Shown here one piece after another: positions 55,077 to 64,000 of a DNA stretch of 64,000 nucleotides; within the stretch, counting starts at the first letter, position 1, and the number at the start of each line of letters is the position of its first letter. The notes beneath the pieces were generated by a model. The model saw only the letters and a program-made list of their open reading frames with translations. It ran no database searches and was not told the origin of the DNA. The stretch is from Sipunculus nudus. Lineage: Eukaryota > Annelida > Sipuncula > Golfingiida > Sipunculidae. The DNA lies in contig CM049322.1 of the NCBI GenBank assembly GCA_026874595.1, positions 29,821,340 through 29,885,339 on the forward strand. The letters run 5' to 3'. The translations under genes and the position numbers were made by a program.

Positions 55077-55080
55077 CTAA

Positions 55081-56737
55081 GTTCAGCCTACTGTTCCTAG
55101 GAAAAAAATATCAAAGAGCTGGAACCATTTTAATAATCCTAAGTGAAATTGTTTCAGGGATTATTTCTGTGAAATATTATATCAATTTGGCTGGACAGTT
55201 TCAGAAAAGAGTTTGACAGATTTTAAGCTTTTCCCCTGTAAAATCTAAAACTATGCAGAAAGCCAAAAAGTAAGCTCAATTAAATAGTTTTCTGGATGAC
55301 TGATTTTTTTTGCATAAAACTTTGTGAAGTTAAATCCAGCCGTCTTTGAGGGAGTATTGGTTAACGTACAGACGATGGCCGACGGCCCACGAAAGATGCC
55401 ACACCATCGCAAAAGCTCACAGGTTCGCTAAACACTGATGTTCAAATCACCCCCAAATACAGTAGGCAGTGAAGGATCAAGTTTTTCAAATATTTCTGAT
55501 ACATAATGAGCAAATATGTTATTTCTCACATATGAATCTAAACAACCTGAATTTCTTGCCCATTACGCAAGACAGAGGCAGTCGTGCTTGCCACAGGAAG
55601 GAAGGGACCCCCCCCCCCCCCCCCTCTGTCAGCATTCTGTCTAGCTGCTTTCAGTTGATGTGAATATCCTGGGATATTGATATCTTGTGATGAGGATGGT
55701 TTCAGCCACGTTTCTGAAACTGATCTGATGTCATAAGCAGTTGATATTTATGGAGCGCTGATTGTCAATTAAATAAAACAATTTGTAAGCTTGCAGGTGG
55801 TGGTAAGAGAAGGAAACTGTAACCATGGACAAGTTCCATTCATTCTGTAATCTCAGCATTGCAATTTTGGTAAGATCACATGTTGTTATGCCGTTAGTCT
55901 ATCAGGAAAAAGCCTTTTAATGCTGTTACCCTGCATAGGGCAACACAGGCAATTCCTTTTTCTGACATGTTATTGAATAACATGACTTTTCTTATTTTTA
56001 GTTCATCCTTGACAGAAACAGAAAGTTTTTTATCAATATGCATCAAAGAATAAAAATTCTACTGGTTCAAATCATATTACAGAAGATATGTTTGAAATAA
56101 AATATGCAATACAAAATCATCGATTTGAGAAAAATTAAAAGGTATTCTATTCGAGATACTGTGCGCGAAAGAAACCGTCACTGATGACACGGTGATCACC
56201 ATAGGACAACGATTTTCATGCGGCGCCCTGATAACAAACAAACAGGACAGGTGTAACTTCACTGTAAACTGGCTTTGTATTTAAGATTGCAGGTTCATGG
56301 ACTTTTCTGGAATTTTTTACTAGCACTCTAGATAATTTGTATAATAGTGCTTAGAAATAGAATTAGTACATCATTATTTGTTATTAATGTATGTGATGTA
56401 TCCATTCTCTGCTTCATCAACTTAGATATACATTCAAAAGGAAACAAGATTAAACCTGCAAACACACAGTGTAACAATAGATGAAAAACCCTTTTAACCT
56501 GATAATCAAATGTGACACTCATCAAATATTCCCTGACTTTTCCCTGATTCCACAAATTATATTCCCTGCATTTTTATGAAATTCCCTGACTTTTCCCCAA
56601 CCTTGAAAAAATATTTTTCGCTGACTTTTCCCTAACCGCTGACAACCCTGAACATGTCAGAGACAGTAACCAGGGAATCACGAGTAATTCGGCCAGACTG
56701 GGACAAAAATTTCTGTAATTCACATAATAATACTTAC
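55081..56737. other. No gene seen
   Basis: Begins with the continuation of the GGTGG repeat. A C17 run lies at 55608-55624. Near 56530-56660, inverted, is TCAGCGGTTAGGGAAAAGTC and several AGGGAAAAGTCAG(G/C)G(A/G)AA units, which look like the subterminal part of a DNA transposon end. Confidence 0.5.
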
Positions 56738-57022
56738 ATCTCACAATAACCCTCTGGACTGCAGTCTTTTCCTGATAAACAATGTTACCAGCTCGGCAGG
56801 TGTAGTGACCAGCATTCTAGTACTGTATTGTAAAGAACGCTATCACTGCCATGCTCTTGTTGGAGAAGTTACTGTTTAGCGGTGTGTCTATCCCACTGTT
56901 GCTGTGTATTCATGGGAGGAACTGGACACTCTCTGCTGGTACAGCATCCACTGCACACGTCACTGTTACTGACTCATACTCTGTCACCTCCTGTGTAGGA
57001 CTCGTAATGTTCAGGTGAAGGT
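56738..57022 (-). pseudogene. Dead copy of the sixth-Ig exon
   Basis: 285-nt exon with intact splice sites (acceptor TTGTAG, donor AGAT|GTAAGT), homologous to receptor exon 7: the same NITSPTQEVTE start, VTVTC, PAESVQFLP, HYTCRAGN. The core Trp codon is TGA and a Tyr codon later is TAG. No companion exons were recognised except the relic at 53272. Its extra 24 nt before the donor encode residues missing from exon 7. Confidence 0.85.
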
Positions 57023-57788
57023 CTACAACCTTAAAAGATTACAAAGGCTACCTTCTCTCCTATAATAAATAACATCAAAAATAAATTCAATAAAAAAAGT
57101 GACTTGATTAGTCTTATACATATATTTAGGGTAACATTCCTAAATCAGCGGCCATACACTGCAGCCTTTTCAGCTCTCTTCAGTTTTAACTGCTGCTTTG
57201 TACAGCAAAGGGGAAAAATTGTTATCAGACCCTCTACATTTTGTGACTTTCTTTACCAGAACCGTTGAGTGTATTCAAAAGCAACTTATGTATGGTTAAA
57301 CGACCACATGGGGCACAGAAGAAATGCTTTAAAGACACCTTGAAAATGTCCGTGAAGTCCCTTGAAATCATATTGGCCAATTGCCCAGTCTAGTACAGCT
57401 ACATCAATGAAGATGGCAAGGTCTGAGAACAATTCCCTATCCTAAAGAACAATGCAGGTGTGAACATCAGAAGTCCAGAGCCATTCGAACATATCATTGC
57501 AACCTTCCATATATACATGTCTTACATGTACCCGGACCCATCACTACTCAGTTAATAAATCTAAATTTAGCAAATGGAAAAGGACTTACTTTGGTATTTG
57601 GTTTTCTAGCTAACATACTTCTTGCTCATTTGTAGTTGCCAGGCACAAGTTACTCAACAGGGAGGATACCAAGTGCATTTAAGTATAACGTTTTCTTCTT
57701 TTAATATTTCTGAAATATCTGATTACAGTTTTGGGGCAATTACATTCAAATTCCAGAATCTGTAAGCTTAAATCCAGAAGTCAATATA
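57023..57788. other. No gene seen
   Basis: Upstream of the dead exon. No further Ig exon was recognised. Confidence 0.5.
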
Positions 57789-58790
57789 CAGTGGAACATA
57801 TCTTTATGGGCACCTCTGTACTAAAAGGCACCCCCTATTTACGGCCATTTACCGGCAGTCCCTTTAATAATAAAAATGTTTTATCATATATTTATTTTCT
57901 CATCACTCTACTCCGAGTTACAGGCAGTTATCAAAGAACAGAGCTTTCAAATCACCACACTGTATTGTAGACAGAGCGACAGGCGAGCCTACGGCAAACA
58001 CGGATACTTCCGCGGTTTTTTTTTTTTTTTTTTTCTTAAGCGGCTAGCCGATCGACCGTTTCAAGCTTGTGCGATTCGCTTGGACATCCCTTGTTCGTAG
58101 TTACTTCACTGACTCGCAGCGTGGCTCGCTGAGGTGAGCCGTTGGGCTACTAGTTGTGAAAATTACGGCGTATTGGCCCTCTCTGTGGTTACGTTACCCA
58201 ACGTTCCCGTGTACTGCTTCTGTTGTGCTTTTCTTGAGGAAAAGACACTGTCGTACTGTTTTCGTTCAAGGACTATACTCTTTATTTGAGCATACTGTTA
58301 TTTGAGCATTTTAAAAACTTATGGTGAAATAATGTTAACATTGATCTGGACATGTTTACTGAAATATATTGTTCATAATGGTGCTTTATATCAAAATTGA
58401 TCAATTTTGCTATTCATAGGATCCAATGCATTTCATTGTAATCATTGCTTTTTTTATTATAAAATTAATGCATAAATGTAAATCAATATGTTTCTGTTGT
58501 GTTTTCTTCATTTTGAAATAAAATATATACATTGAAATCTATACCGAAAGGTGTTGTCTTCATTTTATTTTCTTACATAACTCATTTGAATCTGGAGTGA
58601 CTATATATATATATAAAATATAAATAATATATTATTTTTTAATAAAAAAAATTCTTGTGTATAGTAAGCCTTTGGACCGCAAGTAAGTACATGTATGTCC
58701 CCAAATTCAAAACCTCCCTACTATGAGCACCTCTCTGTTATGGGCAAAAAGTCAGATCCAGTCAGTGCCCGTTATTCGGAGGATCTACTG
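57789..58790. mobile_element. Pogo/Tigger-like MITE, GGGCACCTC type
   Basis: Left terminus CAGTGGAACATATCTTTATG then GGCACCTC; right terminus inverted CAGTAGATCCTCCGAATAAC then GGGCAC. TA flanks at 57787-57788 and 58791-58792. 1002 bp, no transposase; same family as 26182-27463. Confidence 0.78.
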
Positions 58791-60180
58791 TATATAGGAC
58801 ACGGAAATGAAACCTAAAGAGATCGCTGGTGATATTTCTGCCCAGTTCTTAAATGGAGGTAATTATTGTTGCTTTTTAAATACTAGTAATAATTTAAATA
58901 ATTTACTCTATAAAAATAGTCGTACAGTCATTTTGTAACATGACCTCACACAAATTGCAACAAAAGCTATCTCATTTGTTTTGTATCCCAGAAGGTATCC
59001 TTTTGAACATATAAAAAGTCCTAAGATATTCTCCTGGGGGACAGTAGTAAAATTTGGGAATATCCAAAATGGCCGCCAGAAGGCCTAGAATCCATCAAAA
59101 TTAATTAATCAAAAGGGTATAAATATGTAATACGACATTTTCAGGTTTTTTTTGGGTCACAGAATCCAATTCTGGTCTTTATTTGTTGATTTAAAAAATT
59201 TCCAAGACTCATAAAAGGGGGTCGATGTGGAAACGGTCTGAAGCATGGGGTGCCGTAGGGGTGGGGGTTGTAGCACGACTCAGTTGGCCTTTATATTGAG
59301 CAGGTAACCCTAATTTGGTAATGTGCAGCGCTCACCTAACCTGTTGCAATGATATTGTAGTAATTAGATTTTCAACAAACATGAAGAGGGCTTGACCGAT
59401 ATGCTGGGTTAAAACGGAATTGTTCTTGCCAGGTAGGGGTGGTTAGAAAGTATACTTAAACAGTCACGATTGGTCTGGTTTATGTCATATGACGAGTCGC
59501 CTGCTTTTGAAACGCTCCAAGAGGTTATTAGATGCAACTGTCAGAGTAACTGCAGGACCATCAGACGCACGTGCAAAAATAATCACATAGCGTATACCCT
59601 GGCTATGGCGACTGTGGTTGATTATCAGGTAGGAAGCCTTTTTTCATGTCATGAGCCAGCATTCAATAATTTCATACTACATTTTTATTTTCCTTTTAAT
59701 TAAAGTTTTGTTGTTTCTGTAGGTAAAATCTTATTTCCTTTAGATTATTGTAAACACATGTAAGTTGACAATGCATAGCATTGATATACAAAATGTATAC
59801 ATGTAGCACCAACCATTAATCCAAGGCCACCTGTTTCTTAACGGTAATACATAACTAATATATAGTACAAGTAAAACATTTTACACAAGGACATGAATCT
59901 GCACAGGTCACAAAGTACAAAGGCAAAACAGAGTGCAATTACTTTGATCCACTGAAGTCAATTTTTGTTATTGTGGGATAAATTTATACACATGATATAT
60001 GCTTGATAACAGAGTGCATGGATCTTGAATATTATTAATAATTAATTTTGAATTGTCAATTCCAAATTTCTAGTTTCATTTGGCTTTGCTTCTCAGTTAC
60101 AATTTAAAAAAAAATCGGTTTGCAGTAGAATGACGTTTTTCAGAAGAAATTGAATTTGGTGGCTAAGTTTTTTTCCAAGA
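58791..60180. other. No confirmed gene
   Basis: An open frame at 59470-59703 includes IRCNCQSNCRTIRRTCKNNH, a Cys-rich stretch like modules found in some uncharacterised transposon-linked proteins; its expected later cysteines are lost. Left unassigned. Confidence 0.35.
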
Positions 60181-60194
60181 AAACCAGTTGAAAG

Positions 60195-60465
60195 TCCGGG
60201 AATAGTCCAACAAAACGTTTGCTGATCGGGTATTTTCAACATTTGGACGATCTCTTTGGATTGAACTTTCTAATGATGTTAAATGAAGCGAAAATATTGA
60301 CGACTTTAAAAGAAAATTGAAAACGTACCTTTTGTCGACTTAGATTTTTATTAAATTTTAACTCTTGTGTCATAATATAATTTAGTACTTTTGTAAAGCG
60401 CCACTGAATAAAAATATTTATAAAAGTAGGCGCTTTATTAAATAAATAAAGTTTAAATTTAAAAG
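60195..60465 (+). mobile_element. 5'-truncated LINE 3' end
   Basis: In one frame it reads KTFADRVFSTFGRSLWIELSN, then a TGA (60284-60286), then ENIDDFKRKLKTYLLST and a stop (60341-60343). This is the C-terminus of a CR1/L2-like reverse-transcriptase ORF. The 3' tail has an 8-bp stem AAAGCGCC (60395-60402) and GGCGCTTT (60429-60436), then AAATAAATAAAG. It is short, with an internal stop, hence dead. Confidence 0.75.
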
Positions 60466-62630
60466 TGAGAGATGTTTTTTACTGCTGTAAACCCTGTGCG
60501 TAACTGACAACAGACACTTTGACAAGATGACGTCAGATTTAACATGTGCTCATTACATATCTACATGATTTTATTGATATGGTGATGAAAACAAAATCTA
60601 AAATATTAACTAATAAAGATAACGTCTGAGCGGAAAAAGTAGTATAAGCTAGATATTGGTTGATATGATTGATCTGAACTGATAAGTAAGAAAATTGTTG
60701 CAAATGATACTTTGTGATCTGACCATGTGTTTTCTAATGGTGAAATTGGAGTGTGAGCAATTTGTAAACATGAGATCTATACCATTTCCGTGATCTGTGG
60801 TTGACATGTTGATAAGTTGTTGACAGCTCAGTAGTTGGAACGTTTGTTCAATTAAATCCAAATCTTTTTTTTTTTCATACCATTTTATACAGTTGCCTTA
60901 TAATTAACGTCCCCAGTCCACAGGTGCAAGATCTTATGGTGGGGGAGGGATTTTGAGGCGCTGAATAGTGGGAGTTTCAACATCTCTGCATTTACATATG
61001 GGATATGAAACTTAATTTAACAGTTCGTACAGGAAAAACAATAGATGCATAATTACTGAATATTTATAAATCAACAGACAGACAGGTAGACGAACAAATC
61101 TGATCACATTATTTCCCATTCTCCTTGGACAGAAAATTGATGAACAAAAGTTTGCATTAGTTCCTCACTTTTTATTTTATCATTTTTTTAAGTTTATAAT
61201 TTTCATACATTTGAAATATCATATATATTTGGATATCCATATATAAGTCAATTCGAAATTCTAAATATCATCATCATTTATCGCTAATTTTGCTCATATA
61301 ACATCACATTATGCAAACTGATGGATTTAATCTTATTTTGAAATTATTCAAAAGGAATTAAGAGCCACAATACCACAACATAGCATCTTGTAGATTACAT
61401 TGGAGATAAAACAGCGTTTCAGTTTTGGAAATACAGTTCAAGCAATAACAATTATTCCCTTACACTTTATATATATTGCTGTGGGGGTAATGGGAGTGAT
61501 TTGAGAATAACTGTGCACCTTCGACACCTGGGGGGGGGATTATTGACAAAGCAAGTGGATCTTGGTTTGTGAGCTTTGATTTCAAATTTCATATTTTAAC
61601 CGTTTAAATCCTTATGTGTATATGCTGTGAAAATCTAATCAGCAGTGCTTACTAGAATAAAATGTGCCATGGTCAAAGTTGGGCAAAATTTAAGTTACTA
61701 ATTATACACTCATGCTAATAATTTTAAGAATTTACAAAAAGTTGATCTAATTTCTATCATACAATTAAATCTTGATTAAATAGTTGTTAACTTAAAAAAA
61801 AATCTCCAACTATAGCAGTTACCATGTTGAGACAAAAAAAATATATTTCTTTATACTTTGATAAGGTATTTTATTAATGCTTTGGTCCATAATTTTTAAA
61901 AATTATGTAATATTGACCTAATTTTTGGCCCGTTCATAGGAAATATATAGCGGGAATTTATAAATGTTTATAAATATGACAAACACAGACGAGGGGTTTT
62001 GATTTTTTTTTTTAAATTCTCGAAGGACCGAATTTTGGGCTTGGTAGGAGAAGTAAGGGAACTTATGGGCATCGAATTGTATGTCATATTTTGGATTTGT
62101 CGGTCTAATCGTTCCAAAACGTGCCAGTCAAACGGACAGACAGACGGACGGACGGATGACAGACAATGGATCATAACTATAGCTCAAATGACTTTTAAGC
62201 GGCTGAACTATAAATTTTAATGTATGTCAACACTTTGGAGATTGATAAGGTTTTCCGGAGATCTTTGGTTATTGTGGCCATTTTCAAATAGTGTTGCTCA
62301 TGTCATGATGTCTCTTTAATTCACAGATAGCTGATTTAATATCTGTACCATAGTGTCTTATAGTTCATGAAATACACTTTATTTCAAAACAACTTGAATA
62401 AGAATAAGCAAGAGGTTATAAGACAATAACCAAGAGATTATTCATACAACACCGTTTGAACGCTGATGTATATAAGGTGAAATAAAAGGTATTTTCTACT
62501 TTGTCAAATTTGACGATTTTCAAACTTTCCCCCCACACGATTGCTTAGGACTTTTTTTTACATTAAGGCCATACTAAGGAATCAAAATCAGTTGCGTTTG
62601 CTTTTGTTGCAATTTGTGTGAGGTTGACCA
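60466..62630. other. No gene seen
   Basis: AT-rich. 61968-62220 resembles a dispersed repeat ending in a GACAGACGGACGG tract, similar in kind to 23340-23380. Confidence 0.5.
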
Positions 62631-62639
62631 CTTATTTCG

Positions 62640-63960
62640 AGTAAAATGCCTGTACTATAGATTACGGGCATTCGACAAGTGACTATATAAATCCGCCCAA
62701 TCAGAGGCATTGGTGAAGTAAGGCATTGGATGTTCCCGACATGACAGGACTCCAAATGTGTGGCATCAGAGATGCCAATTAAACTACTCATATATATGAT
62801 ATGAGCAATTTTCATCCAAAGCAAACGCATGGATAGCCACGCAAAAATGGTTAAACTAGCACCACCAGCCTTCATACGAGATCTAGGTGTCCCAGATCTC
62901 TGGACATGAATAATTTCAGGCCAAGACGGCAAACCACTCCTGAGAGAGAGGCATCAAGGTATTCTACAAAAATGTGAATGTGGCGCCACCTTTCTGGTCT
63001 AAGAGAAAACTCTCCAAGATGTACTGACATTCCAAATATCAAACCAATACATTAAACCACTCCTGAGATATGAGCAATTTTCACTAAAGCAAATGTACGG
63101 ATGGAGAGCACGCAAAAACGATTGTAGATGGCGCCACCAGTCTTGAGTAAAAAAGGAGATATCCAAGCTCTTAATACATGTACATTTTCCGGCCAATACA
63201 GCAAATCACTTCTGAGAAAAAGGCATACAAGAACGGAAGGGTAGGTGGCGCCACCTGTCTGGTTAGGGAGAACACTCTTCAAGATTAATAGACTTGCCAG
63301 ATTTTATACCAATACATTCCACCCCCTCCTGAGATAATAGTAATTTTCACCCAATGCAAACATACGGATGGAAGCTACACGAAAACGATGGTGGATGGCG
63401 CCACCAGTATTTAGTAGGAGATGGAGGGATCCAGGATTTATGGACCTGCACAATTTTAAGTCAATGCGGCAAATCTCTCCTAAGAAAAGGGCATTAATAT
63501 GTTCTAAGAAACCGGGGAGGTAGGTGCCGCCACTTGTCTGGCCCACGTTAAAACTCTCCAAGATGGACGGTCATACCAAATTTCAGAACAATGCATTAGA
63601 CCAATCTTGAGATAAGAGCAACTTTTAGACAATGCAAAGGTACGGATAGACGCCACGCGAAAACGATGGTGGATGGCGCCACCAGTATTTAGTAGGAGAT
63701 GGAGGTATCAAAGTTTGATGGACATGCACTATTTCAACCAAATACATTAAACCAACCTTTCAGACGAACAGATGGCATAGGCATAGATGGACGCCAAGCA
63801 AAAAAAAAATGTAGGTGCCGCCCCCCTAGCCTAACGAATGAGATGCAGAGATCGAAGATCCATGTAAAATTTCAGCTCAATACCTTGAATCAATCCTAAG
63901 ATCTGGGCTGTTATCTAAAAGACACCCAGACTCAAACTGCCCAAAATTGAATGCAGGTGG
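62640..63960. repeat. ~270-bp tandem array with GGCGCCACC cores
   Basis: Units start near 62781, 63053, 63317 and 63596 (spacing about 264-279 bp). Each has two half-units: one with TGAGCAATTTTCA, CGGATGGA.GC.ACGCAAAA and GATGGCGCCACCAGT; the other with CCAATA/GACGGCAAA(C/T)C, AGAAAAAGGCAT and GTGGCGCCACCT. AGGTGGCGCCACCT at 63243-63256 is a perfect palindrome. The array may run past the window end. Confidence 0.8.
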
Positions 63961-64000
63961 CACAATAAATCTTTGTTACACACAACTACATATATGAGCA

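Overview
This window is eukaryotic DNA. It is AT-rich, crowded with microsatellites and small transposable-element relics, and its only recognisable protein-coding gene is split into short exons. The element types (pogo-like and hAT-like MITEs, tRNA-derived SINEs, a Ty3/gypsy remnant, GGCGCCACC-type tandem repeats) and the style of the receptor suggest a marine invertebrate, most likely a mollusc. That assignment is inference; no species marker was seen.

Layout. (1) 1-5338: downstream flank with repeat relics and one SINE. (2) 5339-27642, minus strand: one complete gene model of 17 coding exons for a type I membrane receptor. It has a signal peptide, seven Ig-like domains, two fibronectin III domains, one transmembrane helix and a tail built from five tiny cassette exons with tyrosine motifs. 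Every intron is phase 1 and almost every domain is one exon, so the splice sites, reading phases and domains check one another. Introns carry two pogo-like MITEs, a long inverted repeat, a SINE and a relic of an Ig exon. (3) About 27.7-47.6 kb: no gene seen. It holds an old ~3.5 kb segmental duplication, at least 11 diverged copies of a ~200 bp module ending in a GGTG...CACC dyad, long AT and CT microsatellites, a pogo-like MITE and a hAT MITE with a perfect 8-bp target duplication. (4) 48.7-51.3 kb: truncated, decayed LTR retrotransposon (LTR, gag, zinc knuckle, start of protease). (5) 52.9-57.0 kb: remains of a second, dead copy of the Ig gene's sixth-Ig exon and flanking intron, with a clean solo LTR between them. 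(6) 57.8-64 kb: another MITE, a LINE 3' end and a ~270-bp tandem array.

Condition of the receptor gene. The model covers 3202 coding bases and needs two extra bases to stay in frame. Exon 3 and exon 8 are each exactly one base short, both at short homopolymers. Exon 6 has an in-frame TAA just after the second Ig cysteine, although the frame stays open beyond it to a normal donor. Three exons end at GC rather than GT donors. The locus is therefore either a recently inactivated gene, a null allele, or a working gene seen through assembly errors. The homopolymer shifts fit assembly error; the nonsense codon does not fit it easily.

I did not find an unmistakably new biological system. The strongest items for follow-up are the cassette tyrosine tail with GC donors, the set of lesions, the dead paralogue at 53-57 kb, and the module array with CTCF-like cores.
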